DNA of 64,000 nucleotides. It comes from Pseudomonadota bacterium. GTDB lineage: Bacteria > Pseudomonadota > Gammaproteobacteria > Burkholderiales > Gallionellaceae. The notes beneath the pieces are model-generated. The model searched no databases. It saw only the letters and a list, made by a program, of their open reading frames with translations, and was not told where the DNA came from. The first letter of the stretch is position 1. Every line of letters begins with the position of its first letter. Positions 47,454 through 57,026 of this stretch are shown here, one piece after another. The position numbers and the translations under genes are program-made. The stretch spans positions 1-64,000 of the forward strand of contig JAJXTH010000001.1 of assembly GCA_021783995.1 (NCBI GenBank). Direction: 5' to 3'.

Positions 47454-49361
47454 TCAGTCCACCACAGGAACGGCCGAAGCGGCAGGCTCCGCGACCTTCA
47501 CCGGATCCGGCACCTTGCCAAGCAGATAATAATCCATCACGCGGCGAGCGATGGGTGCAGCCGTTCCGCCACCATGTCCGCCGTTCTCAACCAGCACTGC
47601 GATCGCGATCCTGGGTTTGTCGACCGGCGCGAATGCGATGAACCAAGCGTGATCGCGATGCCTCTCGTCAAGCTTGCTGGCATCGTATTTTTCCCCCTGT
47701 TTCATGCCAACCACCTGCGCCGTCCCGGTCTTCCCTGCAATGGTATAGGGGGCACCCGCGGAAGCCTGTGCCGCCGTTCCCCCTGGCTGGGTCACCGCCT
47801 GCATGGCGCGCTTGACCAGATCGAGATTCTCCGGATCTATCCTGACGTCGAAAGCCTGGGGATTATCGACCTTGCGAACCTGCCCCGTGCTCGAATTCTT
47901 CACTTCCATCAGAAGGTGCGGATGATAGCCTATGCCGCCATTGGCGAGTGTTGCGGTCGCCATCGCAAGCTGCAAAGGTGTGACCAGGCTGTAGCCCTGG
48001 CCTATGCCCACCGACACCGTGTCTCCCGCATACCATTTCTGCTTGAAATGCTTCTGCTTCCATTCCTGCGAAGGCAGAAGTCCGGATGTCTCCCCGTCGA
48101 GATCGATGCCAGTCTTCTTGCCGAAACCGAAGCCCGAAAGATAGCTGAATATGCGGTCTATGCCGAGCTCTGTTGCAAGGCCGTAATAATAGGTGTCGCA
48201 GGAAACCACGATGGACTTGAACATGTCCACCATGCCATGGCCTCCCGGCTTCCAGTCCCTGTAATGATGCGAACTTCCCGGCAGCGTGAAATAGCCGGGA
48301 TCGCTGATCGTCTGAGTCGGCGATCGCACCTTGTAGTAGAGCCCAGCCAATGCCATGAATGGCTTTATCGTGGAGCCCGAAGGATATTGGCCGCGCAGCA
48401 CGCGATTGTTCAGCGGATGATCAAGCGACTCGTTGAGATCCTTCCAGCTGTCGGCATCTATGCCATCCACAAAAAGGCTGGGATCAAAACCCGGTTTGCT
48501 CACGAAGGCCAGCACCTCGCCGTTGCCGGGATCGATCGCAACAAGAGCCCCTCTGTGATCACCGAACGACTGCTCGGCGATCTCCTGAAGCTTTGCGTCT
48601 ATGCTCAATATCAGCGTATTGCCGGAAACGGGAGGCGTGCGCGAAAGTATGCGCACGGCGCGCCCTGCAGAATCCACCTCGACCTGCTCTATGCCTGTCT
48701 TGCCGTGCAGCTCATCCTCGTAATACTGCTCAAGGCCCGTCTTGCCGATGTAGTCCGTTCCACGGTAATTCGCGGCCTGATCGTTCTCCTCAAGCCTGTC
48801 CTGGTCGGCCTGGTTGATGCGCCCTATGTAGCCAAGAAGATGCGCCGTTTTGTCCGAATAGGGATAATCGCGGAACAACCTCGCCTTGATCTCGACGCCT
48901 GGGAATCGGTACTGCTGGGCTGCAAAACGCGCGACCTCCTCGTCGGAGAGGCGACTTCTGATCATCAGCGTCTCGAAGTCATGGCTCTCGGCCTGCAGCT
49001 TCTTGAAACGCTTGCGATCCCTGGGCTCTATGTCCACGATCTTGGCAAGCGCGTCTATGGTCGCGGGCAGATCCTTCACCTTGCTGGGTGTGATCTCCAG
49101 CGTGTAGCCCGAAAAGTTGTGCGCCAGCACCACGCCGTTCCTATCCAGTATCAGGCCCCGGTTGGGCACGATGGGCATGACCGAGATGCGGTTTTTTTCC
49201 GCCAGCGTCTGGTAATACCCGTGACGCACCACCTGCAGGTAGAAGAATCGGCCAAGCAGCAGCACAAGCAGCAGCAAAGCGAAGCCCATGCCGATGAACA
49301 GGCGCAAGCGAAAATTGAACATCTCCTGCTGGTGATTCTTGAGCTCGATGCGGTTGTTCAT
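47454..49361 (-). CDS. mrdA: Penicillin-binding protein 2
   Basis: A 635-residue transpeptidase of the elongasome. One membrane helix (about 18-42), a pedestal domain and a transpeptidase domain with the nucleophile in SGSTIKPFMAL (Ser about 328), the second motif SCD in VVSCDTYYYGLA and KTGTAQV. The start overlaps mreD (ATGA). An open frame of 728 codons on the opposite strand (47265-49451) is a shadow of this gene and its neighbours. Confidence 0.97.
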   Translation of the reverse strand: MNNRIELKNHQQEMFNFRLRLFIGMGFALLLLVLLLGRFFYLQVVRHGYYQTLAEKNRISVMPIVPNRGLILDRNGVVLAHNFSGYTLEITPSKVKDLPATIDALAKIVDIEPRDRKRFKKLQAESHDFETLMIRSRLSDEEVARFAAQQYRFPGVEIKARLFRDYPYSDKTAHLLGYIGRINQADQDRLEENDQAANYRGTDYIGKTGLEQYYEDELHGKTGIEQVEVDSAGRAVRILSRTPPVSGNTLILSIDAKLQEIAEQSFGDHRGALVAIDPGNGEVLAFVSKPGFDPSLFVDGIDADSWKDLNESLDHPLNNRVLRGQYPSGSTIKPFMALAGLYYKVRSPTQTISDPGYFTLPGSSHHYRDWKPGGHGMVDMFKSIVVSCDTYYYGLATELGIDRIFSYLSGFGFGKKTGIDLDGETSGLLPSQEWKQKHFKQKWYAGDTVSVGIGQGYSLVTPLQLAMATATLANGGIGYHPHLLMEVKNSSTGQVRKVDNPQAFDVRIDPENLDLVKRAMQAVTQPGGTAAQASAGAPYTIAGKTGTAQVVGMKQGEKYDASKLDERHRDHAWFIAFAPVDKPRIAIAVLVENGGHGGGTAAPIARRVMDYYLLGKVPDPVKVAEPAASAVPVVD

Positions 49362-49864
49362 TCACGATCCACGCGCAGCTGGCGCACTGAATGGAACAGG
49401 GAGCTGACAGGAATCCAGAGCAGCGTGGAAGTCAGGCAGCCCAGGAAATAGCTCCATGACAGCTGGCCATTGACCTGCCATTGCACCACCGCATAGGCGG
49501 AATAGGTCGCAAGCAGAATCAGAAATACCTGCGTGGTCTGCTCGCGCAGATCGAACATCCTGATACGCCGGCTCAGCACCACGCCGCCGAATGCAAGAAC
49601 AGTATAGGAAAGCGCATGCTGCCCGAACAGACTCGCGTCGTTCACGTCCGAAAGTATACCCACTGCCCAGGACAATCCTATGCCCATGCGATGCGGCTTA
49701 TGTGTGCACCAGTAGAGCATGACCACTGCAACAAAGTCGGGACGCAGAGCCAGCCATATGCCTTCCCATGGCAACGCATTGATAAAGAGCGCGACAAGCA
49801 CGCTGCTTGCAATGAACAGATTGCTGACGGGTCGCAGGATTTCATGGCGTTCCTGCATGGGCAT
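49358..49864 (-). CDS. mreD: Rod-shape-determining protein MreD
   Basis: A 168-residue membrane protein with about five spans, including SNLFIASSVLVALFINALP and the conserved LRPDFVAVVMLYW and WAVGILSDV segments. It bridges MreC and the wall-synthesis enzymes. ATG 49864 overlaps the mreC stop (TGATG); an in-frame TTG just upstream or ATG 49858 are possible alternatives. Confidence 0.92.
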   Translation of the reverse strand: MPMQERHEILRPVSNLFIASSVLVALFINALPWEGIWLALRPDFVAVVMLYWCTHKPHRMGIGLSWAVGILSDVNDASLFGQHALSYTVLAFGGVVLSRRIRMFDLREQTTQVFLILLATYSAYAVVQWQVNGQLSWSYFLGCLTSTLLWIPVSSLFHSVRQLRVDRE

Positions 49865-50769
49865 CAATGACCACCCATTTTTTTGGCTTTGGGCCTGGCA
49901 GGCGCCGGGGTCTCTTCCGGACGAGCAGGCAGCGATGAAGTCGGCGACAAGACCATTAGGTAACGGTGCTCATCCACGCCGCCCAGTGGGCTACAGACGA
50001 TGCGCGCGAAGGGATAGGCCGCATCGCGCTCCACCACGTCCACCTTTGCCACAGGAATGCCAGGAGGATATATCCCGTCTATGCCTGACGTCACCAGCAC
50101 ATCTCCCTTGACGATGTCGGCGCTGACAGGCACGTAACGCAGAGCGAGATGGCTTGTATCCCCGGAGCCGAATGCAATGCTACGCAGCCCGTTGCGCTGG
50201 ATCTGCACGGGAACAGCGTGGTCCTTTTCGGTGACCAGCGTGACTTCTGAAAGCCAGGGATAGACCCGGGTGATCTGGCCCACGATACCCTTGTCGTCCA
50301 TCACAACCTGGCCTTCCTGGATATTCGCAGCACTTCCCTTGTCGATCAGAATCTTGCGCCTGAACACGTCGCGTTCTGCATAGACGATCTCGGCAAATTT
50401 CACATTGGGCTGGCTGCGCTGCTGCAATCCCAGCAATGTGCGCAGCTGATGATTTTCGCGCAGCATGGCTTGCCATTGCACGAGCTGTGCCATGTCCGCC
50501 TCATGCTGGCGATGAAGCGCATTGTTTTCCTGAAGCAGGTGATTGTGACTCACGAAAAAATCTTCCGTCCGCTGCCAGAGCACGCCTGGCAGTGTCGCGA
50601 GACGCTGCACAGGATAGACCAACTCGGAAATCAGGCTTCTTGTGGATTCCAGGTAACGGTAACGCGCATCGACAAACATCAGAAGCAACGAAAGCACGGA
50701 AAAAAACACGAGGCGCGCAGCAGGACTCGGCCCCCTGTTGAACACCTGAAAAGTTTGCGTTCCTTCCAT
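49864..50769 (-). CDS. mreC: Rod-shape-determining protein MreC
   Basis: A 301-residue bitopic protein: a membrane helix at about 18-36, a coiled coil at about 65-105 (NHLLQENNALHRQHEADMAQ region) and a periplasmic beta domain with LIDKGSAANIQEGQVV and LVTSGIDGIYPPGIPV. The C-terminal tail is Pro/Ala/Lys-rich. It links MreB filaments to PBP2. Confidence 0.94.
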   Translation of the reverse strand: MEGTQTFQVFNRGPSPAARLVFFSVLSLLLMFVDARYRYLESTRSLISELVYPVQRLATLPGVLWQRTEDFFVSHNHLLQENNALHRQHEADMAQLVQWQAMLRENHQLRTLLGLQQRSQPNVKFAEIVYAERDVFRRKILIDKGSAANIQEGQVVMDDKGIVGQITRVYPWLSEVTLVTEKDHAVPVQIQRNGLRSIAFGSGDTSHLALRYVPVSADIVKGDVLVTSGIDGIYPPGIPVAKVDVVERDAAYPFARIVCSPLGGVDEHRYLMVLSPTSSLPARPEETPAPARPKAKKMGGH

Positions 50770-50830
50770 AGATCAGCAGGCCTGTGGCATCCCTGCCGCC
50801 CGACTTCCGATATATTCCAGGGCTGACACG

Positions 50831-51907
<1,077 letters not shown>

Positions 51908-51913
51908 TCAAAG

Positions 51914-51942
51914 TTGTTATGATACTCTATTAGCTCTATCAT
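51914..51942 (+). promoter_or_regulatory. Sigma-70 promoter of gatCAB
   Basis: TTGTTA (51914-51919) and TATCAT (51937-51942) are separated by exactly 17 bases. Transcription would start near 51949, only about 9 bases before the gatC ATG, and no ribosome site is visible. The message may therefore be nearly leaderless. Confidence 0.6.
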
Positions 51943-51957
51943 TATAAAGTTTTTACT

Positions 51958-52245
51958 ATGTCATTAAGCACTGCCGATGTCCGGAAAGTGGCGCGCCTTG
52001 CCCGCCTTGCGATGGACGACACCGAAATAGAGGCCGCCAGGTCGCAGCTGTCCGGCATCTTCGAGCTCATCGAGGAGATGCAGGCCGTGAACACCCAAGG
52101 CATAGAGCCGATGTCGCACGCCCAGGAACTTTCGCAGCGGCTGCGCGAAGACAAAGTCACTGAATCCGACCAGCGCGAGCTGTTCCAGGGAATCGCGCCG
52201 CAAATCGAATCAGGCCTATACCTCGTCCCACAGGTCATCGAATAA
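51958..52245 (+). CDS. gatC: Asp/Glu-tRNA amidotransferase subunit C
   Basis: A 95-residue subunit that stabilises GatA in the complex making Gln-tRNA and Asn-tRNA from mischarged precursors. It has [18 protein letters not shown] and the conserved C-terminal SDQRELFQ. It lies 5 bp before gatA. There is no Shine-Dalgarno sequence before the ATG. Confidence 0.95.
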   Translation: MSLSTADVRKVARLARLAMDDTEIEAARSQLSGIFELIEEMQAVNTQGIEPMSHAQELSQRLREDKVTESDQRELFQGIAPQIESGLYLVPQVIE

Positions 52246-52250
52246 CCATC

Positions 52251-53699
52251 ATGTTGAATTCCAGCCTCAAGCAAATGGCCGCCGCATTGCGCGCCAACGA
52301 GATTTCCAGCGTCGAGCTGACCGGGCTCTATCTCGAGCGCATCGCCGCGCACAATCCTTCCTACAATGCCTACATCACCGTCAATCCGGAAATGTCTCTG
52401 CAACAGGCGCGCCTTGCCGACGAAATGCTGGCAAGAGGCCAGGCACAACCCCTGACCGGCATCCCGATCGGACAGAAGGACATCTTCTGCGCGAAAGGCT
52501 GGCGCACCACATGCGGATCGAAGATGCTTGCCGACTTCATCGCACCCTATGATGCGCATGTGATCGAACAGTTCAATGCCGCAGGCGCGATCAATCTAGG
52601 CAAGACCAACATGGACGAATTCGCGATGGGTTCATCCAATGAAACATCCTATTTCGGCCCGGTGAAAAACCCCTGGGACCAAACGCGCGTACCGGGCGGC
52701 AGCTCGGGCGGTGCGGCCTCGGCGGTCGCGGCGCGCCTCTGTGCTGCGGCGACAGGCACCGACACCGGCGGCTCGATACGCCAGCCTGCGGCGCTATGCG
52801 GCATCACAGGCATCAAACCGACCTATGGAACTGTTTCACGCTACGGCATGATCGCCTTTGCCTCGAGCCTCGATCAGGCAGGGCCCATGGCGAGAAGCGC
52901 GGAAGATTGCGCGCTATTGCTTAATGCAATGACAGGCTTCGACGAGCGCGATTCGACTTCGCTTCAGCGCGAGAAAGAGGACTATGTACGCGACCTCGAT
53001 CTGCCATTGAAGGGATTGCGCATCGGACTGCCCAGGGAGTTCTTCGCGGAAGGACTGTCGCCCGACGTGGCGGCCCGCGTGGAGGACGCGCTTTCCGAAT
53101 ACAGGAGGCTGGGCGCCGTGACCGTCGACATCAGCCTCCCCAATTCGAAGCTGGCCGTGCCTGTCTATTACGTGCTGGCCCCCGCCGAAGCATCGAGCAA
53201 CCTGTCGCGCTATGACGGTGTGCGCTACGGCTATCGCGCGCCCGAATACGCAGACATCACCGAGATGTACGAGAAAAGCAGGTCTCAGGGATTCGGCAAT
53301 GAGGTCAAGCGCCGCATCATGATAGGCACCTATGTGCTCTCGCACGGCTATTACGACGCCTACTATCTGCAGGCGCAGAAGATCAGGCGTCTGATCGCGC
53401 AGGACTTTGCCGAGGCGTTCAAACAGTGCGACGTGATTATGGGGCCGACCTCCCCCTCCACCGCATTCAGGCTCGGAGAAAAGGGAGACGATCCGGTGCA
53501 GATGTATCTTTCCGACATTTACACCATCGCGGTGAATCTGGCAGGGTTGCCCGGCATGTCCATCCCCTGCGGCTTCGGCGACAACGGCATGCCGGTAGGC
53601 ATGCAGATCATCGGCGATTATTTTTCGGAAGCGCGCATGCTGAACGCCGCGCACCAATATCAACTCGCGACCGACTGGCACAGCCGGTCTCCTGTTTAA
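52251..53699 (+). CDS. gatA: Asp/Glu-tRNA amidotransferase subunit A
   Basis: A 482-residue amidase-signature enzyme that releases ammonia from glutamine. The catalytic Lys is in PIGQKDIFC, and the cis-Ser and nucleophilic Ser lie in [13 protein letters not shown] and [16 protein letters not shown]. The [10 protein letters not shown] segment is typical of GatA. The length is normal. Confidence 0.98.
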   Translation: MLNSSLKQMAAALRANEISSVELTGLYLERIAAHNPSYNAYITVNPEMSLQQARLADEMLARGQAQPLTGIPIGQKDIFCAKGWRTTCGSKMLADFIAPYDAHVIEQFNAAGAINLGKTNMDEFAMGSSNETSYFGPVKNPWDQTRVPGGSSGGAASAVAARLCAAATGTDTGGSIRQPAALCGITGIKPTYGTVSRYGMIAFASSLDQAGPMARSAEDCALLLNAMTGFDERDSTSLQREKEDYVRDLDLPLKGLRIGLPREFFAEGLSPDVAARVEDALSEYRRLGAVTVDISLPNSKLAVPVYYVLAPAEASSNLSRYDGVRYGYRAPEYADITEMYEKSRSQGFGNEVKRRIMIGTYVLSHGYYDAYYLQAQKIRRLIAQDFAEAFKQCDVIMGPTSPSTAFRLGEKGDDPVQMYLSDIYTIAVNLAGLPGMSIPCGFGDNGMPVGMQIIGDYFSEARMLNAAHQYQLATDWHSRSPV

Positions 53700-53708
53700 G
53701 GAAACACC

Positions 53709-55163
53709 ATGACATGGGAAACCGTCATCGGGCTGGAAGTGCACACCCAGCTCTCCACATGCAGCAAGATATTTTCCGGCGCCTCGACGGCCTATGGTGC
53801 GGAGCCCAACACGCAGGCTGATGCGGTGAGCATCGCGCTGCCCGGCGTGCTGCCTGTGCTTAACAAGGGTGCGGTCGAACGCGCGATCAGATTCGGTCTC
53901 GCGATAGGCGCGCATATCGCGCCGCGTTCGGTGTTCGCGCGCAAGAACTATTTCTATCCCGATCTCCCAAAGGGCTACCAGATCAGCCAGTTCGACCTGC
54001 CCGTGGTGGGCATGGGCGCACTGAAAATACAGGTCGAGCCGCTTTCCGGAAACGCTAAGCCTTATGAAAAGACAGTGCGCATCACCCGCGCCCATCTCGA
54101 GGAAGACGCCGGAAAGTCCGTCCATGGCGCAGCCCAGGGCATGACGGGGGTGGACCTCAACCGTGCCGGGACGCCTCTCTTGGAGATCGTGTCCGAACCT
54201 GACATGTGTTCGCCAGCCGAAGCGGTGGCCTATGCCAAGGCGCTGCACACATTGGTGCGCTGGATAGGCATATCGGACGGCAACATGCAGGAAGGCTCCT
54301 TCCGCTGCGACGTGAACGTGTCTGTGAGACGCAAAGGCGAACCCCTGGGCACGCGCCGCGAGATCAAGAACCTGAATTCCTTCAAGTTCATGCAGCAGGC
54401 GATCGATTATGAAGTTCAGTGGCAGATCGACACCATAGAGAGCGGCGGAAAAATCCAGCAGGCGACCGTGCTGTTCAACCCCGACACGGGAGAGACCCGC
54501 GCGATGCGCAGCAAGGAAGACGCGCACGATTACCGCTATTTCCCTGACCCCGATCTTTTGCCGCTTGCGATCACGCCAGAGATGATGGTGGAAGTTCGCA
54601 GCGCGATGCCCGAGCTTCCCGAGGCGCGACGCATGCGCTACATCGAACAGTATGGATTGACATCTTACGATGCATCGGCGCTCACCAGTTCCCGCGAGAT
54701 GGCCGATTATTTCGACTCATGCGTTTCTCTGGCTGGTCCTGCAAATGCAAAACTTGCAGCCAACTGGATCATCGGAGAAGTGAGCGCGCAGCTCAACCGC
54801 GACAATCTCGATATCGCGCAATGCCCCGTCTCACCGCAGCAGTTGCACGGCATGTTGATACGCATTGCGGACAACACCATCTCCAACTCGGGTGCGAAGG
54901 AAGTGTTTCGCACGCTCTGGTCGGAAGGCGGCGATGCCGATGCGATCATCGAGGCCAAGGGGCTGAAGCAGGTTTCCGATTCAAGCGCGATAGAATTGCT
55001 GGTCGACGGGATACTTGCTGACAATGCCGACAAGGTTGCCGAATACAGATCGGGCAAGGAAAAGCTGTTCGGCTTCTTCGTGGGGCTTGCGATGAAGGCG
55101 AGCAAGGGCAAGGCGAACCCGACCCAGCTCAACGAGATACTGCAGAAGAAGCTCGCAGGCTGA
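53709..55163 (+). CDS. gatB: Asp/Glu-tRNA amidotransferase subunit B
   Basis: A 484-residue subunit that activates the mischarged tRNA with ATP. It begins with [15 protein letters not shown] and contains [19 protein letters not shown] and [11 protein letters not shown]. The C-terminal helical and tail (YqeY-like) domains end [13 protein letters not shown]. It ends the gatCAB unit. A long frame on the other strand (52914-54527) is a shadow. Confidence 0.98.
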   Translation: MTWETVIGLEVHTQLSTCSKIFSGASTAYGAEPNTQADAVSIALPGVLPVLNKGAVERAIRFGLAIGAHIAPRSVFARKNYFYPDLPKGYQISQFDLPVVGMGALKIQVEPLSGNAKPYEKTVRITRAHLEEDAGKSVHGAAQGMTGVDLNRAGTPLLEIVSEPDMCSPAEAVAYAKALHTLVRWIGISDGNMQEGSFRCDVNVSVRRKGEPLGTRREIKNLNSFKFMQQAIDYEVQWQIDTIESGGKIQQATVLFNPDTGETRAMRSKEDAHDYRYFPDPDLLPLAITPEMMVEVRSAMPELPEARRMRYIEQYGLTSYDASALTSSREMADYFDSCVSLAGPANAKLAANWIIGEVSAQLNRDNLDIAQCPVSPQQLHGMLIRIADNTISNSGAKEVFRTLWSEGGDADAIIEAKGLKQVSDSSAIELLVDGILADNADKVAEYRSGKEKLFGFFVGLAMKASKGKANPTQLNEILQKKLAG

Positions 55164-55171
55164 CAATAAGG

Positions 55172-55200
55172 TTGCCAGCTTTTGTGCTATCCCTCATAAT
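55172..55200 (+). promoter_or_regulatory. Sigma-70 promoter of the glycine-cleavage operon
   Basis: TTGCCA (55172-55177) and CATAAT (55195-55200) are 17 bases apart. The pair lies 9 bp after the gatB stop and just ahead of the glycine riboswitch, so transcription would start inside or at the edge of the first aptamer leader. Confidence 0.65.
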
Positions 55201-55217
55201 CCGCTCCGCCGTTCAGA

Positions 55218-55386
55218 CCAACGGGAGAGCGTGGACAATGTCCACCGCCGAAGGCGCAACACCCGCAACCGCTCAGGCAAAAGAACTGTTGGCACAGGCA
55301 AATCTGGAGAGCGCAGGCCAAAACCTGCCACCGAAGGGGCACGCGAACGCATTCCGTTTGTAATCTCTCAGGTACCGAGGACAGAT
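55218..55386 (+). promoter_or_regulatory. Tandem glycine riboswitch
   Basis: Two aptamers in series. The first (about 55218-55292, closed by CCAAC/GTTGG) has GGGAGAGCG, CACCGCCGAAGGCGCAA and CGCTCAGGCAAAAGAACTG. The second (about 55303-55386, closed by TCTG/CAGA) has TGGAGAGCG, CACCGAAGGGGCA and TCTCAGGTACCGAGGACAGA. These are the conserved cores of the glycine riboswitch, which binds glycine and usually turns gcv genes on. The position directly before gcvT fits. Confidence 0.93.
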
Positions 55387-55388
55387 GG

Positions 55389-55420
55389 GGCGCTGCGCGA
55401 TGTCGTGCAGCGCCTTTTTT
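55389..55420 (+). terminator. Riboswitch-controlled terminator
   Basis: GGCGCTGC (55389-55396) pairs with GCAGCGCC (55407-55414), followed by six Ts. The stem starts 3 bases after the second aptamer ends. It is the likely expression platform, ending transcription before gcvT when glycine is low. Confidence 0.85.
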
Positions 55421-55436
55421 ATTCCCGGAAGGCAAC

Positions 55437-56522
55437 ATGACGACTCTCAAGCAAACTCCCCTGAACGCAGCACACCGCGCGATGGGTGCGAAAATGGTGG
55501 ATTTCGGCGGTTGGGACATGCCGGTCAACTACGGATCCCAGATCGACGAACACCATCAGGTGCGCCGCGACTGTGGCATGTTCGACGTCTCTCACATGCG
55601 CGTTGTGGACATCAAGGGAGATGGCGTGCGCGCCTTCCTGCGCCATCTCCTGGCGAACAATCCAGACAAGCTCACCACAACCGGCAAGGCACTCTACTCA
55701 ACCATGCTGCGCCCCGATGGCGGCGTGATAGACGACCTGATCATCTATTTCATGAGTGAGTCCTGGTTCCGCATCGTGGTCAACGCCGGCACTGCGGACA
55801 AGGACATCGCATGGATGAAGGAACAGGCAGCGTCCCATGCGCTCAATCTCGCCATCACGCCCAGGCAGGATCTCGCGATGATCGCGGTCCAGGGTCCGAA
55901 CGCGCGCGCCAAGGTATGGGAAGCCCTTCCTGGGAGCCAGGAGCTGTCTGAGAATCTCGTTCCCTTCAGCGCGGTTGAGATGGGCGAGATGTTCATCGCG
56001 CGCACGGGCTACACGGGAGAGGACGGCTTCGAAATCATGATACCAGCGAAGGCAGCCCCCTTCTTCTGGGCGAATCTCGCGGAAAAGGGCGTCAAGCCCA
56101 TCGGCCTTGGCGCAAGGGATACGCTGAGGCTTGAGGCGGGCATGAACCTCTACGGGCAGGACATGGACGAAACGGTCAACCCGCTCGAGTCGGGCCTCGC
56201 ATGGACCGTGGATCTCAAGAGCCCCCGCGACTTCATCGGCAAGGCAGCACTCCTCGCCCATCCTCCGACAAGGAAACTGGCAGGCCTTCTGCTCACGGAC
56301 CGCGGCGTATTGCGCGGCCACCAGAAGGTGCACACCGCGCATGGAGAGGGCGAAATCACGAGCGGCAGTTTTTCACCCACGCTTGAAAAATCCATCGCGC
56401 TGGCCCGCGTGCCTTCTGGCGTTGCCATAGGCGACACGGTCCAGGTGGCGGTGCGCGACAAGATGCTCAACGCGCAGGTGGTAAAGTATCCGTTCGCAAG
56501 AAATGGCAAGGGCATGATCTGA
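55437..56522 (+). CDS. gcvT: Aminomethyltransferase (glycine cleavage T protein)
   Basis: A 361-residue folate-dependent enzyme that takes the aminomethyl group from lipoyl-GcvH and releases ammonia and methylene-tetrahydrofolate. It has [17 protein letters not shown], the folate-site [20 protein letters not shown] and the C-terminal [20 protein letters not shown] precedes the ATG. Expression is expected to depend on the riboswitch just upstream. Confidence 0.97.
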   Translation: MTTLKQTPLNAAHRAMGAKMVDFGGWDMPVNYGSQIDEHHQVRRDCGMFDVSHMRVVDIKGDGVRAFLRHLLANNPDKLTTTGKALYSTMLRPDGGVIDDLIIYFMSESWFRIVVNAGTADKDIAWMKEQAASHALNLAITPRQDLAMIAVQGPNARAKVWEALPGSQELSENLVPFSAVEMGEMFIARTGYTGEDGFEIMIPAKAAPFFWANLAEKGVKPIGLGARDTLRLEAGMNLYGQDMDETVNPLESGLAWTVDLKSPRDFIGKAALLAHPPTRKLAGLLLTDRGVLRGHQKVHTAHGEGEITSGSFSPTLEKSIALARVPSGVAIGDTVQVAVRDKMLNAQVVKYPFARNGKGMI

Positions 56523-56550
56523 ATTTAGGATAAATCTCAAGGAGAAAAAA

Positions 56551-56940
56551 ATGAGCAACCCGGAAAATCTGAAGTACACGACCTCCCACGAATGGGTCAG
56601 GACAGAGGCGGACGGCACGGTCAGCATAGGCATCACGCAACACGCGCAGGAATTGCTGGGAGACATGGTGTTCGTCGAAGCCCCGGCAGTCGGACGCCAC
56701 CTCGCAGCGCGCGAGGAATGCGCCGTCGTGGAGTCCGTCAAGGCCGCAGCCGACGTGTATGCACCGGTCTCAGGCACGGTCACCGAAGCCAATGCAGAGC
56801 TCGATGGAAGCCCCGAATCCATCAACCAGGACCCTTATTCTGCATGGATGTTCAAAATGAGGCCGGACAATTCCAGCGATGTCGGCGCGCTGATGGACGC
56901 CACAGCATATCAGGCATTCGTTGACAGCGAAGCACACTAA
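56551..56940 (+). CDS. gcvH: Glycine cleavage H protein
   Basis: A 129-residue lipoyl carrier shuttling between GcvP and GcvT. The lipoylated Lys64 lies in [27 protein letters not shown] at the start and PYSAWMFKM near the end are typical. A strong AAGGAG precedes the ATG. Confidence 0.97.
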   Translation: MSNPENLKYTTSHEWVRTEADGTVSIGITQHAQELLGDMVFVEAPAVGRHLAAREECAVVESVKAAADVYAPVSGTVTEANAELDGSPESINQDPYSAWMFKMRPDNSSDVGALMDATAYQAFVDSEAH

Positions 56941-56950
56941 AAAACCTGTG

Positions 56951-56985
56951 GCCTGTAGCCGATGCGCCTACTACCGGCTACAGGC
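56951..56985. repeat. Inverted repeat between gcvH and gcvP
   Basis: GCCTGTAGCC (56951-56960) and GGCTACAGGC (56976-56985) form a perfect 10-bp stem with a 15-base loop, 10 bp after gcvH. No T-run follows, so it is not a rho-independent terminator. It could protect the gcvTH message end or be a copy of a dispersed palindrome. Confidence 0.6.
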
Positions 56986-57026
56986 TGCCTGCTCACCATC
57001 ACCCACGTTTTTTCAAACTGCTTGCC

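Noticed and set aside
47265-49451. 728-codon open frame on the plus strand opposite mrdA
   Set aside because: The minus strand here encodes PBP2 with all catalytic motifs. The opposite frame has no recognisable domain, a skewed Arg/His/Leu composition and crosses gene borders, as expected of a shadow frame.
52914-54527. 537-codon open frame on the minus strand opposite gatA and gatB
   Set aside because: It spans two well-supported genes, has no motifs and is His/Arg/Gly-rich. It is a codon-bias artefact.
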